Shown: in pieces, positions 36,562-45,191 of the stretch
How positions within the stretch are numbered: position 1 is the stretch's first letter
Layout of the letters: the number at the start of each line of letters is the position of its first letter
Notes under the pieces: model-generated
Told to the model about the DNA's origin: nothing
The model's database searches: none
What the model saw: only the letters and a program-made list of their open reading frames with translations
Position numbers and translations under genes: made by a program
Source of the DNA: UBA6168 sp041752395
GTDB taxonomy: Bacteria > Bacteroidota > Bacteroidia > Chitinophagales > Saprospiraceae
Length of the DNA stretch: 64,000 nt
Direction: 5' to 3'
Assembly (NCBI GenBank): GCA_041752395.1
Contig: JBGSWN010000244.1
Location: 1 to 64,000 of the forward strand

Positions 36562-36586
36562 GGGCATTGACTGCTCGTCAATGCCC
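36562..36586 (-). terminator. Intrinsic terminator for the Thr-rich secreted protein gene
   Basis: GGGCATTGAC (36562-36571) pairs perfectly with GTCAATGCCC (36577-36586) around TGCTC. On the minus strand the stem is followed by a T-rich run from 36561 to 36552. Confidence 0.9.
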
Positions 36587-36610
36587 ACACTTGGTGAATT
36601 ATGTTAATAG

Positions 36611-37639
36611 TTATTGTTTTAAAAATTTGCCGTTCTGCAGGGTCTTGCCATCCTTCTCATACTTTATCAAGTAGAACCCTGATGAAAGCCCGCTTACGTT
36701 TAAGGTGAGTTCCTGCTTTTGCCCTCGCTTAATTTCGCCTATCGAAACGCCATTCATGGTGAAAAGTCGAATCGTTCCACCTTCCATCGCTGGGTCCAAG
36801 AATTTCACTGTAATCCATTCATAGGCTGGCGTTGGGTAGAGTTTGAAATGTTCTGTAGCATTTTTCAAATCCCTAACCGCAGAAGTCTGCTGAGTGGTAT
36901 CGCCCGGAGGCGTAATGATAGTCGTGTCCTGTGTCGTCGTATCACCCGGAGGAGTGATGATGGTTGTGTCCTGTGTGGTAGTGTCGCCCGGAGGGGTGAT
37001 AATCGTGGTATCCTGTGTGGTCGTGTCGCCTGGTGGCGTAACGATGGTAGTATCCTGCGTGGTGGTATCCTGTGGCGGATTGTTGGTGCAGGTGAACGAA
37101 CTTCCCGTATAGTTTCCTCCATACGTATATAGACCCAAGGGCTGCACCCCAAAATCGAGAATGGTAAGTTCATTGCCAGGGTTTGAGCTTGCCGAGTTCG
37201 GCAAATGGTCAAATGGGTCCACGCCATTCAAGATAAGCGTTGGAGCAACCGTTGAACTACCGGAAAGCTTAAAGGTAAATAAAAGGGTTTCAGTATCGGG
37301 TTGATAGATGATTTGTGGGACATCGGCGAGAAAACCCATGGAAACGTAAATCTTGCCCGGGGCTTCAGATGGGTTTTGCACCATGGCATTTTGAGACCAA
37401 GTACCTGCAACGGCAGTTAAACTGGAAAAAGTCATGCCAGCTGAATAAATAATAGTGACCTGCCCCGAGCCTGTGATGGTATTGCCACTGGGCATGATAT
37501 TGTCGCAAACCTTCGCATAAACGCCGTAGGTATTTGCTGCACTAGAAATGGCTTCAACCTTTAAATGGACTTGAGCACTTGCGAAATTCACTGCTGTTAT
37601 CAAAACAGCAAAGAGGAAGAGTTGGCGAACTTTGTTCAT
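36611..37639 (-). CDS. T9SS-secreted protein with DTTTQDTTI(I/V)TPPG linker
   Basis: The product has 342 residues from ATG 37639, which gives the signal peptide MNKVRQLFLFAVLITAVNFASAQ; the frame continues to 37975 but that part lacks coding character. A beta-rich domain of about 160 residues that I do not recognise is followed by four tandem 14-residue units DTTTQDTTIITPPG, then a T9SS type A domain beginning LYPTPAYEWITVKF. The Thr/Pro linker is a likely O-glycosylation target. Repeat units differ by synonymous codons, so the repeat is maintained at protein level. Role unknown; probably surface-attached. Confidence 0.82.
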   Translation of the reverse strand: MNKVRQLFLFAVLITAVNFASAQVHLKVEAISSAANTYGVYAKVCDNIMPSGNTITGSGQVTIIYSAGMTFSSLTAVAGTWSQNAMVQNPSEAPGKIYVSMGFLADVPQIIYQPDTETLLFTFKLSGSSTVAPTLILNGVDPFDHLPNSASSNPGNELTILDFGVQPLGLYTYGGNYTGSSFTCTNNPPQDTTTQDTTIVTPPGDTTTQDTTIITPPGDTTTQDTTIITPPGDTTTQDTTIITPPGDTTQQTSAVRDLKNATEHFKLYPTPAYEWITVKFLDPAMEGGTIRLFTMNGVSIGEIKRGQKQELTLNVSGLSSGFYLIKYEKDGKTLQNGKFLKQ

Positions 37640-38181
37640 TCGTTCAAGTTTTTGTTTGTTCAGAAAAATTGTACTGGTGAAAAGCGAAAGGGAAGCAAGC
37701 AACGGTTTTGCAATCTCTGTGCCATTTCTGAAATAAGGCTGCAACAATTGGGTGGCCACAAAATTTATGATGGTTTCGGGAGGTTTTTTTTCAAAAAAAA
37801 TGATAAAAATTCTGTGGAATAAAAAATGGAGCATTTCTATTTTGGTAAAATAATTTTCTCTAAAACTGACAAAATTCCAAATACTTGCAAATTTTTTTAA
37901 CGAAAGGCTGTATTCCAAAGGAATGAACACCAACATAACCGATTGAATTTCAAGGAGATAAGCTTGAATTTTCACTATAAATACTTACCTTTGCGGCGCA
38001 AAACAGAAAACGGTTCTCAGACCATTGAAATTGATAAAAAAAGGCCCGGCTGCAAACATTTTTGCCAAACACTACATAACGCAAGCAGTCAACAAAACTT
38101 ACCGGCCAAAAAATACCTGACAAATACAACCACTCAAATAATATTCACGTACTACCATCATTCACAAACCATTTTTTACTT
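37640..38181. other. 542-bp divergent spacer
   Basis: This AT-rich spacer lies between the Thr-rich secreted gene and the glycogen-binding/HhH gene. It contains A/T runs and the promoter at 37963-37993. I see no gene or repeat. Confidence 0.5.
37963..37993 (+). promoter_or_regulatory. Promoter CTTG-N19-TACCTTTG
   Basis: CTTG (37963-37966) and TACCTTTG (37986-37993) are spaced by 19 nt. The box is followed by CGGCGC. It would give a leader of about 180 nt for the gene at 38182. Confidence 0.65.
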
Positions 38182-38973
38182 ATGTCAACCATGTTGAAAA
38201 AAGATTTTTCCAAGACGAAACCTGTCTGCAAGGTTACTTTCACCCTGCCACTCGAAGCTGCCCAAGGCGGTAAAGAAGTGCGCATCCTCGGCGACTTCAA
38301 CGAATGGAGCTGGGACAAGGGCTACAAAATGAAAGCTCAAAAAGCAGAATTCACTACTGAAGTTGAACTGGCCGCTGGCAAACAGTACCAGTTCCGTTAC
38401 CTGATTGACAACCACATCTGGGAAAACGACTGGAACGCCGACGGTTATGAAGTTTCACCTTTTGGCGGTTACAATTCCGTACTTTCCCTGAAGGAAGTAG
38501 CTGCCGCTGCTACAGCGAAAGCTGCCGCAACAGCACCGAAAGCAGTTGCTAAACCTGCTGCTGAAACGAAAACTGCTGCGCCTAAAGCTGCTGCAAAGCC
38601 AGTTGCGAAGGTTGCTGCACCTAAAGCAGTTGCGAAGCCAGTTGCGGAGGTTGCTGCACCTAAAGCAGTTGCAAAGCCAGCCGTAGTCGCTGCTCCAAAA
38701 GCAGTTGCTAAAGCTGTCGTAGCTGATGACCTGACGAAAATCGAAGGCATCGGCCCGAAAATCGCCGAGCTTTTGAAAGCTGCTGGCATCGTTACTTTCG
38801 CCAAATTGGCGGACACCAAAGCCGCTACCGTCAAGGGCATCCTTGATGCTGCTGGCAAGCGCTACCAAATGCACGACCCAAGCACTTGGGCCAATCAGTC
38901 CAAACTTGCCGCCACTGGCGACTGGGCTAAACTGACCAAGCTCCAGGACAGCTTGAAAGGTGGCAAGAAATAA
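38182..38973 (+). CDS. Glycogen-binding (CBM48/E-set) plus AKP-rich linker plus helix-hairpin-helix protein
   Basis: The product has 263 residues in three parts. Residues 15-100 form an isoamylase-N/AMPK-like glycogen-binding domain (VRILGDFNEWSWDKG, FRYLIDNHIWENDW). Residues 105-185 are a histone-H1-like linker of repeated AAPKAVAKPV units. Residues 186-263 are an HhH-type domain (DLTKIEGIGPKIAELLKAAGIVTF) followed by the HDPSTWANQSKLAATGDW tail seen fused to some Bacteroidota ribosomal proteins. There is no signal peptide, so it is cytoplasmic. HhH implies nucleic acid or protein binding, the E-set domain implies glycan binding. The combined function is unknown. It has its own promoter and terminator. 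Confidence 0.8.
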   Translation: MSTMLKKDFSKTKPVCKVTFTLPLEAAQGGKEVRILGDFNEWSWDKGYKMKAQKAEFTTEVELAAGKQYQFRYLIDNHIWENDWNADGYEVSPFGGYNSVLSLKEVAAAATAKAAATAPKAVAKPAAETKTAAPKAAAKPVAKVAAPKAVAKPVAEVAAPKAVAKPAVVAAPKAVAKAVVADDLTKIEGIGPKIAELLKAAGIVTFAKLADTKAATVKGILDAAGKRYQMHDPSTWANQSKLAATGDWAKLTKLQDSLKGGKK

Positions 38974-39023
38974 TCTTCGCCCAACCGCATTTCCAAAAAT
39001 AGGCCACAGCATTGGCCATTCCG

Positions 39024-39047
39024 ACAGCGCCCCTAACAGGGCGCTGT
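39024..39047 (+). terminator. Intrinsic terminator
   Basis: ACAGCGCCC (39024-39032) pairs with GGGCGCTGT (39039-39047) and is followed by TTTTATTTTTAT. It closes the glycogen-binding/HhH gene. Confidence 0.93.
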
Positions 39048-39188
39048 TTTTATTTTTATAAGTCCATGATTTAGGTTTCTCAAAACAGCCTCCAAGGGCC
39101 CTGCAATCAATATTACCGTAATTTGTAGCTTCGCAAAACAGGTAATCTGGACTTACATCTGTTGTGTTCCAAAAATCAAGTTGCTAAT

Positions 39189-39704
39189 ATGCACTTCAAC
39201 ACCACACTCCAAAACTTCCACTCCGCACTCTGGAGCTTCCACATCGTCGTCTCGGACGAACAAGCCAAGCCTTTCATCGAAGGCAACGACCGTCGGGTCA
39301 TTTGCATCTTGAACGGAAACCTGGAATTTCAGTGCGCATTGATGCCCAAAGGCGATGGCCATTTTTTCATCAATATCAACAAAAAGATAAGGGAAAAAGG
39401 GAAGCTGCAAGAAGGCAGCCAAGTGGAGGTTTTGCTTCGCAAAGATGACAGTGAGTTCGGCCTGCCCATGCCCGAAGAATTGGCCGAAGTGCTGAAGCAG
39501 GACGAAGCAGGCAACCGCTACTTCCAAGCGCTTACCCCCGGCAAACAGCGCAACCTCCTCTATATTTCTGGCCAACCGAAAACCTCGGAGGTACGCTTGA
39601 AACGGGCACTGGTGCTGATTGAGCATTTGAAAGTAAACAATGGAAAAATAAATTTCAAGCAACTGGGGCTCGATTTAAAGGATGCCAACCAATCGGACTA
39701 TTAG
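39189..39704 (+). CDS. DUF1905/YdeI-like (bacteriocin-protection type) domain protein
   Basis: The product has 171 residues from ATG 39189. The first 90 residues (SFHIVVSDEQAKPFIEGNDRRVICILNG ... FININKKIREKGKLQEGSQVEVLL) form a DUF1905 beta-barrel, and the C-terminal helical part (ALTPGKQRNLLYISGQPKTSEVRLKRALVLIEHL) matches the YdeI/OmpD-associated segment that usually follows it. Family members are small cytosolic proteins of poorly known role, named for a weak bacteriocin-resistance link. An upstream TTG at 39162 is open but less likely. Confidence 0.78.
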   Translation: MHFNTTLQNFHSALWSFHIVVSDEQAKPFIEGNDRRVICILNGNLEFQCALMPKGDGHFFININKKIREKGKLQEGSQVEVLLRKDDSEFGLPMPEELAEVLKQDEAGNRYFQALTPGKQRNLLYISGQPKTSEVRLKRALVLIEHLKVNNGKINFKQLGLDLKDANQSDY

Positions 39705-39799
39705 GAGAATTTTTTCTTCCCAAATACATTCAAAAATTTTGTGCCCGATGCCTACCTTTGCACCCATTTTCAATATCCGGGCTTTCGCCTAGTTTGTCC

Positions 39800-39841
39800 C
39801 TTTAAACAATCAAGCAATACAACAATTCAACAATCCAACTC
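39800..39841. repeat. Short heptad/octad array upstream of the YebC gene (CAATCAAG words)
   Basis: CAATCAAG, CAATACAA, CAATTCAA and CAATCCAA form a clean 8-nt register ending at the base before the YebC start codon. It forms the immediate 5' leader of that gene. Confidence 0.55.
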
Positions 39842-40561
39842 ATGGGAAGAGCATTTGAATATCGCAAGGCAACTAAAATGAAGCGCTGGGCAGGCATGGC
39901 CAAGGCGTTCACTCGGGTAGGCAGGCAGATAGCCCTCGCCATTAAATCCGGCGGCGGCGACCCCAATTACAACCCCCGCCTGCGCATGGCCATCCAAAAC
40001 GCCAAGGCTGCCAACATGCCAAAGGCCAATATTGACAACGCCATCAAAAAAGCCACTGCCAAGGATTCGGAAAACTACGAAGAGGTCATCTACGAAGGCT
40101 ATGCCCCACATGGCATTGCCGTTTTGGTGGAAACCGCTACCGACAACCCGACCCGTACCGTGGCCAACGTCCGCCATGTATTTTCAAAATATGGCGGCTC
40201 GCTCGGCACTTCTGGCTCGGTGAGCTACATGTTTGCTCACAAGGCGATTTTTGCCGTAAACAAGGTTGACATAGCCGAACGTGACGAGTTCGAATTGGAA
40301 ATGATTGACGCTGGCTTGGAGGAAATTCGGGAAGAAGATGACCAATACCTGCTCATCGCCGACTTCAGCGACTTCGGCACACTCAACAAAGCCTTGGAAG
40401 ACAAAAGCATCGAATTTCAAGAATCACGCTTCGATTGGGTACCTTCCATGCAGAAAAAACTCACCGATGAAGAGGTGGAAGAAGTCATCAAATTAATTGA
40501 AAAAATGGAGGAAGACGACGATGTGCAGAACGTTTTCCATACGATGGACATGAGTGAATAA
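39842..40561 (+). CDS. YebC/PmpR/TACO1 family protein
   Basis: This 239-residue protein has the conserved YebC start (MGRAFEYRKATKMKRWAGMAKAFTRVGRQIALAIKSGG) and the middle block NMPKANIDNAIKKA...YEGYAPHGIAVLVETATDNPTRTVANVRHVFSKYGG. YebC proteins act as translation factors at ribosomes stalled on proline stretches, or as transcription regulators. The usual start MAGHSKW is replaced here by MGRAFEYRK, a variant seen in Bacteroidota. A TACCTTTG box lies at 39753-39760. It is convergent with the caspase gene across a hairpin array. Confidence 0.92.
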   Translation: MGRAFEYRKATKMKRWAGMAKAFTRVGRQIALAIKSGGGDPNYNPRLRMAIQNAKAANMPKANIDNAIKKATAKDSENYEEVIYEGYAPHGIAVLVETATDNPTRTVANVRHVFSKYGGSLGTSGSVSYMFAHKAIFAVNKVDIAERDEFELEMIDAGLEEIREEDDQYLLIADFSDFGTLNKALEDKSIEFQESRFDWVPSMQKKLTDEEVEEVIKLIEKMEEDDDVQNVFHTMDMSE

Positions 40562-40632
40562 TTGAGAATTAATAATGGAGAATTGAAAATTAGGCTTCGT
40601 GCATTTTCAATTCTCCATTTTCAATTCTCAAT
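40560..40632. repeat. Heptad inverted array between convergent genes (AATTGAG/CTCAATT words)
   Basis: Arms 40560-40590 and 40602-40632 are about 31 bp with two or three mismatches, both made of heptads such as GAGAATT, GAAAATT, TTTCAAT and TCTCCAT. The right arm includes the stop codon of the caspase gene. It could end transcription from both directions. Confidence 0.78.
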
Positions 40633-42097
40633 TCCTCACCACCCCCACCGGCAGCCGACCATCATATTTCCCCGTCAAAACAGGCGTCTGGGCCCCAGCC
40701 GTGTAGCGGCTAACTTTCAAATTCACAAAGTCGAACAACTCTTGGATGGACACGATTTTGTCGTGGTCGGCATCCGCTTCGCCCTTTAAGCCACGGATAA
40801 GAAAATGGCTGAATACCCCTGACCGCAAGCCCGAATCTTCCAGCGAAACTTCCGCCCCTTTTGACGACATGAAAAGCGCCATGCCGCTGTCGCAATTCTC
40901 GAAAGCCTTGTAGTACTTGTTGAGCATATCGCCCACCGAAGGCCCTTTGGCCGCCAGCATATCGGGTGCAAATTCCCCACCAATCAACGAGCCAGAGTGG
41001 CAGGCATCGCCCATTACCAGCTTCTGTCGGGCATGGCTTTGCTCCAAAATATGCCGGATATCCGAATGCTCCAACCTGTGGCCATAGCCATCAAAATCTG
41101 CGGGAACAAATGCCCCCTCGACGCCATGGCCAGAAAAATAAAACACCACCACATCGTTCTCATCTGCTTGTAGGAAAACACCTCGCATTGTCTCCAAAAT
41201 ATTATCACGGGTAGCATTGTCGTCCACAAGCACCTTCAGTTGATTGTCGGGCAGCGCACCACCTTCGGGGCTTTTTAAGAAGGCGTAAAACTGATAAGCA
41301 TCATCGTCGGTGTAGTGCAAAGATGGCATGTGGTCGTAGGTGGCAACGCCCACCACCACGGCCCAAACCTTCACCGTCGGGTCATAAACGGGCGCCGGGT
41401 AAGTAGATTTTATGCTAATATCATCGTCCGTTGAGGCAGCTTCGCTGGGCATATCGGTGGTAGTGCGGCGCACCTTGCCGTTCACCCAATCGCCAGGATT
41501 TGCCGAGCCATTTTCATCGTAAAAAATGCCAGCGCCGTGCTTCTGGTTGTCGGCCCATTGGCCTTTGTATTTAGCGCCGTCATGGTAAAACATGGTGCCG
41601 GGGCCATTGAATTTCCCGTCCATGAAATTGCCCTCGTAACGGTCGCCTGTGTGGAAGGAATAAATGCCCAAGCCCGCTTGTTTGTTGGCTTGCCAGTTGC
41701 CATCGTAAACATCGCCGTTGGCATACTTCATGAGCCCTTTTCCGTGAAATTGATTGCGTTGGAATTGCCCCAAATACTCGTGGCCTTCGGCGTAAGTAAA
41801 CTTGCCTTCTCCTTGCTGGTAGTTGTCCTCCCAATCTCCCATGTATTTATTGCCATTGACGCAGTAGAGGATGCCCTTGCCGTTCGGTTTGCCAGCCCGG
41901 AAGTCGCCCATGTACTTGTTTCCATTGGGGAAAACATAAGTGCCGTAGCCGTTCGAGCAGTCGCCCGTTAGGCAGCCTGCAGGCTCAGTCGGGTTGTTTT
42001 TGGTAAAAAAATGGCTGTCAGCACGGTTGGCGGAAGCCGAGATGGATGAAAGGAGGGCGAACCCTGTCAACACTGCCCATTGCATTAGATTCCTCAT
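40628..42097 (-). CDS. MORN-repeat metacaspase (caspase-fold peptidase C14)
   Basis: This 489-residue protein starts at ATG 42097, giving the signal peptide MRNLMQWAVLTGFALLSSISASA. Six MORN repeats follow (YMGDFRAGKPNGKG, YMGDWEDNYQQGEG, YLGQFQRNQFHGKG, YDGNWQANKQAGLG, YEGNFMDGKFNGPG, YKGQWADNQKHGAG). The caspase-fold domain (about 245-489) has the catalytic His in FYFSGHGVE (residue 324) and Cys in MGDACHSGSL (residue 366), both intact. Asp-rich DDDAYQFYAFL and DADHDK segments suggest Ca dependence, as in metacaspases. Export and the MORN array suggest action in the envelope. Substrate is unknown. Confidence 0.88.
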   Translation of the reverse strand: MRNLMQWAVLTGFALLSSISASANRADSHFFTKNNPTEPAGCLTGDCSNGYGTYVFPNGNKYMGDFRAGKPNGKGILYCVNGNKYMGDWEDNYQQGEGKFTYAEGHEYLGQFQRNQFHGKGLMKYANGDVYDGNWQANKQAGLGIYSFHTGDRYEGNFMDGKFNGPGTMFYHDGAKYKGQWADNQKHGAGIFYDENGSANPGDWVNGKVRRTTTDMPSEAASTDDDISIKSTYPAPVYDPTVKVWAVVVGVATYDHMPSLHYTDDDAYQFYAFLKSPEGGALPDNQLKVLVDDNATRDNILETMRGVFLQADENDVVVFYFSGHGVEGAFVPADFDGYGHRLEHSDIRHILEQSHARQKLVMGDACHSGSLIGGEFAPDMLAAKGPSVGDMLNKYYKAFENCDSGMALFMSSKGAEVSLEDSGLRSGVFSHFLIRGLKGEADADHDKIVSIQELFDFVNLKVSRYTAGAQTPVLTGKYDGRLPVGVVRN

Positions 42098-42403
42098 TAT
42101 TCCGGGTTTTACTTTTGAAAGAAAAAAAATTTGCAAACAAGTAGCAGTGTTGCATCAGGTGATGTTAACGAAGTTAGGAAATAAGGAATTTGGAAATTTG
42201 AACGGTCAGGGCAAGTAGCTGGGCAGCTCGTTTTGCTGTTTGTTTTCTTTCAAACGTAAAGCCCCGTGGGACTTATTTTATGATGATTTTTTTTTACGAG
42301 AAAAAAAATCCGAACGGGTATTTTCGACAACTCATTGGTTTAAAAAGGATTGGCTATTTTTGCCCCGCAACAAAATTATTTTCATCATTAAAATTCAGCT
42401 CCA
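42098..42403. other. Divergent AT-rich spacer
   Basis: This 306-bp spacer between the caspase gene and the DUF4920 gene holds A/T runs. A likely promoter for the latter lies at 42334-42362. No open frame or repeat is seen. Confidence 0.45.
42334..42362 (+). promoter_or_regulatory. Promoter ATTG-N17-TATTTTTG
   Basis: TATTTTTG (42355-42362) matches TAnnTTTG exactly; ATTG lies 17 nt upstream, slightly closer than the usual 19. The leader would be about 35 nt. Confidence 0.55.
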
Positions 42404-42901
42404 ATGGTTAAGCATTTCATTTTTGTATCCCTCATCGCAAGTTTCTTCATGGCATGTGGCAGCGAGCAGCCCGCTGATACTACTGTTCAAACCGGCCAAC
42501 CACAAACCTTTGGCGATGCCATCACCACCGACGGCGCCGTTTCCATGGCAGAGATGGTCGGCAAATTGCAGGGCGTGGATTCCGTGGCAGTAAAGGTCAA
42601 AGGCAAGGTCGAGTCCGTCTGCCAAGTGAAAGGCTGCTGGGTCAACCTCCACGACGACCAAGCGGGTGACGTTTTCGTCAAGTTCAAGGACTACGCTTTT
42701 TTCCTCCCAAAAGACATCGCCGGCCGGGAAGTCGTGATGGATGGCTATGCTTTTCGTGAAAAAACTTCAGTCGAAGACCTCAAGCATTTCGCCGAGGACG
42801 AAGGCAAATCGAAAGAAGAAATCGAGGCCATTACTGAGCCAAAAGAAGAACTGAAATTCATGGCAAGTGGCGTGTTATTGCTGCCAGATGACAAGAAATA
42901 A
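42404..42901 (+). CDS. DUF4920 lipoprotein
   Basis: This 165-residue lipoprotein has the signal MVKHFIFVSLIASFFMAC (lipid Cys 18). The mature part matches DUF4920: FGDAITTDGAVSMAEMVGKL, then VKVKGKVESVCQVKGCWVNLHDD with a CxxxxC pair near residues 83-88, and FVKFKDYAFFLPKDIAGREVVMDGYAF. The fold is an OB-like barrel seen in envelope proteins of Bacteroidota. The two cysteines could bind metal or form a disulfide. Role unknown. It is separated from the cyclase gene only by a heptad array. Confidence 0.82.
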   Translation: MVKHFIFVSLIASFFMACGSEQPADTTVQTGQPQTFGDAITTDGAVSMAEMVGKLQGVDSVAVKVKGKVESVCQVKGCWVNLHDDQAGDVFVKFKDYAFFLPKDIAGREVVMDGYAFREKTSVEDLKHFAEDEGKSKEEIEAITEPKEELKFMASGVLLLPDDKK

Positions 42902-42902
42902 G

Positions 42903-42972
42903 CTTCGAGCCTTGAGTTTCGAGTTTCGAGCCAACCACTCGCAGCTCGAAACTCGCAGCTTGAAGCTCGCAG
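42903..42972. repeat. Ten in-register heptads between DUF4920 and cyclase genes
   Basis: Words in order are CTTCGAG, CCTTGAG, TTTCGAG, TTTCGAG, CCAACCA, CTCGCAG, CTCGAAA, CTCGCAG, CTTGAAG and CTCGCAG. Register never slips. The second half is roughly the complement of the first, with CCAACCA as loop. The array fills the whole spacer and ends three bases before the cyclase ATG. Confidence 0.88.
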
Positions 42973-42975
42973 CTA

Positions 42976-45111
42976 ATGAAAAACTGGCCCATTCACATCA
43001 CCCTCCTGCTTCTGCCCTGTCTCGGTTTTTCGCAAGAAGACCAGACAGTGGACAGCCTGTTGGGAGTGCTGAAAAAGGCCAGTCCAGACACCAATCGGGT
43101 CAATTTACTCAACGACATCGCTTGGGAACTCAAATTTGATGACCCCAAAACCGCCAATCTCCACCTCGATTCCGCACTCGTACTTTCCAAGAAATTAGGT
43201 TTTAAAAAAGGCGAAGGCAACGCCCTCAACTACCGGGGCGTGGTCGCCGACATCCACGGCGAGAGCGACGTGGCCATTGATTTTTTTCAAAAAAGCATGG
43301 CCGTCCGGCAAGATTTGGGCGATAGAAAAGGCGTCGCTTCCCTCCTCAACAACATCGCCAACGTCAAGGAAAACAAGGGCGATTTTATCGGGGCCTTGGA
43401 GGGTTACCAAAAATCCATGAAGGTTCGGGAGGAGCTTGGCGATACCGCTCGGGCCGTTCGAGCGCATTACAATATCGCCAACGTGCTGGAGAAATTGGGC
43501 GACTATCCCGAGGCGCTGGACAACGTGTTTTTTTACCTCGAAAACACAGATGCCAACGAGGATGCCGAGGGCGTGGCCAATGCCTGGAACATCGTCGGGA
43601 ACATCCGAACCGAAACCGACCGCTACGCAGAAGCGCTCCAAGCCTACCAAAAAGCACTGGATTTGCACAAAAAACTAGGCAACGAATGGCAGCAGGCCAG
43701 CGTCCTCACGAACATCGCCAACCTCAGCGATACGCAGGCCGAAGACCTGATGGACAAGGACATTCTGGCGGACAGCGTGCGGGGTTTTTATGAAAATGCC
43801 ATCCGAATATTCAAGGAAGCACTGCTCATTCGGGAGCGGCTGGAAGACCAGAGCGGGCAAGCGGAAATCTTCAACAACCTAGGTTATGTGCTTAAGAATT
43901 TCGGCAGTTTTTATGAAAAAAAAGGTGACGAAGCGCTGGCAAAAAAGACTTGGGCACAGACGGAAGATTACTTCGCCCGCTCCCTGAAAATCCGGCAGGA
44001 ACTGGGTGAAAAAGCGGGTATCATGGAGGTTTTCAACGGCATCGCCGATGTGCGCCGTCGCCAAAAACGCTACCCCGAAGCACTGGATTATACGCAGCGC
44101 TACTACGCCATTGCGCAAGAAATAAATGACAAAAAATACCAGCAAAGTGGCCTGAAGGACTTCGCCCGGATTTACTCCAAAATGGGCAATTTCGAGGAGG
44201 CGTACAAGTACCGGGTGCAGTACGATGAGCTTCGATACTCAACTTTCACGGAGGAGCGGCTGGTGGCCGAACAGCGCCGGGAAGCCGTTTACACCGACAA
44301 GAAAAAAGAACAGGAAATCGAAAAGCAAAACCGGGAAATCGAATTGCAGGAGGCAAAATTGCGAAGCGAACGTACTTTCCGATATTCGCTTCTCGGCGGC
44401 GCAGCGCTGCTCAGTTTGCTGGCATTGACCTTGCTCCGAAGCAACCACACGGTGAAGCGGGAAAAGCAGCGTTCCGATGACCTGCTGTTGAACATCCTCC
44501 CCGCCAAAACCGCCGAAGAACTCAAGGCACACGGCAAGGCGAAGGCCCGCCGCTACGACTCCGTGACGGTGCTTTTTACGGACTTCAAATCCTTCACGAC
44601 CATTGCGGAGCAAATACCTGCCGAGGCACTGGTGGCCGAGTTGGACGAGTGTTTTCGGGCTTTTGATGAAATCGTTGGGCGCTACGGCATCGAGAAAATC
44701 AAGACCATCGGCGATGCCTATTTCTGCGCAGCTGGCCTGCCCGAACCCACCACGACTCACCCCGAGGACATGGTGCGGGCTGCGCTGGAGATGCAGGTTT
44801 TTATGAAACAATTTGGCGAAAAACAGCGAGCCGCTGGCAAGCCCGTTTTCGTTTGCCGCATCGGCATCCACACGGGGCCAGTCGTGGCCGGGGTGGTGGG
44901 TCAGAAGAAATTCGCCTATGACATTTGGGGCGACACGGTGAACATGGGCGCCCGCATGGAGTCCAGCGGCGAGCCTGCGAAGGTGAATATCTCGGAGGCG
45001 ACCTACTCGCTGGTGAAGGATAAATTCAAGTGCATCCCAAGGGGCAAGGTGGCGGCGAAGGGGAAGGGGGAGGTGGAGATGTATTTTGTGGAGGGGAAAA
45101 AGGCAGCATGA
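42976..45111 (+). CDS. TPR-containing class III adenylate cyclase
   Basis: This 711-residue membrane protein has a signal peptide (MKNWPIHITLLLLPCLGFSQ), about eight TPR repeats (residues 40-430) outside the inner membrane, a coiled coil (KKKEQEIEKQNREIELQEAKL), one membrane helix (YSLLGGAALLSLLALTLL, near 475-492) and a cytoplasmic cyclase domain. Metal-binding Asp are in FTDFKSFT (536) and GDAYFCA (580). The base-selecting pair is Lys in EKIKTIGD (574) and Asp in YDIWGD (649), the ATP-specific combination, and the transition-state Asn-Arg lie in NMGARMES. It should make cAMP in response to a periplasmic signal sensed by the TPRs. Confidence 0.92.
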   Translation: MKNWPIHITLLLLPCLGFSQEDQTVDSLLGVLKKASPDTNRVNLLNDIAWELKFDDPKTANLHLDSALVLSKKLGFKKGEGNALNYRGVVADIHGESDVAIDFFQKSMAVRQDLGDRKGVASLLNNIANVKENKGDFIGALEGYQKSMKVREELGDTARAVRAHYNIANVLEKLGDYPEALDNVFFYLENTDANEDAEGVANAWNIVGNIRTETDRYAEALQAYQKALDLHKKLGNEWQQASVLTNIANLSDTQAEDLMDKDILADSVRGFYENAIRIFKEALLIRERLEDQSGQAEIFNNLGYVLKNFGSFYEKKGDEALAKKTWAQTEDYFARSLKIRQELGEKAGIMEVFNGIADVRRRQKRYPEALDYTQRYYAIAQEINDKKYQQSGLKDFARIYSKMGNFEEAYKYRVQYDELRYSTFTEERLVAEQRREAVYTDKKKEQEIEKQNREIELQEAKLRSERTFRYSLLGGAALLSLLALTLLRSNHTVKREKQRSDDLLLNILPAKTAEELKAHGKAKARRYDSVTVLFTDFKSFTTIAEQIPAEALVAELDECFRAFDEIVGRYGIEKIKTIGDAYFCAAGLPEPTTTHPEDMVRAALEMQVFMKQFGEKQRAAGKPVFVCRIGIHTGPVVAGVVGQKKFAYDIWGDTVNMGARMESSGEPAKVNISEATYSLVKDKFKCIPRGKVAAKGKGEVEMYFVEGKKAA

Positions 45112-45191
45112 CTACCAACCATAAAAACTATTGAGTTACACCTTACTCATTGCGCCTGCAACACAAAATAAATACTGTTAAATATTTTATC

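Noticed and set aside
36896..37070. 42-bp DNA repeat as another heptad array
   Set aside because: Copies differ mainly at synonymous positions and keep the DTTTQDTTI(I/V)TPPG peptide, so it is a protein-level repeat.
37640..37975. 112-residue N-terminal extension of the Thr-rich secreted protein
   Set aside because: It would place the signal peptide internally, and the DNA is AT-rich spacer without coding pattern.
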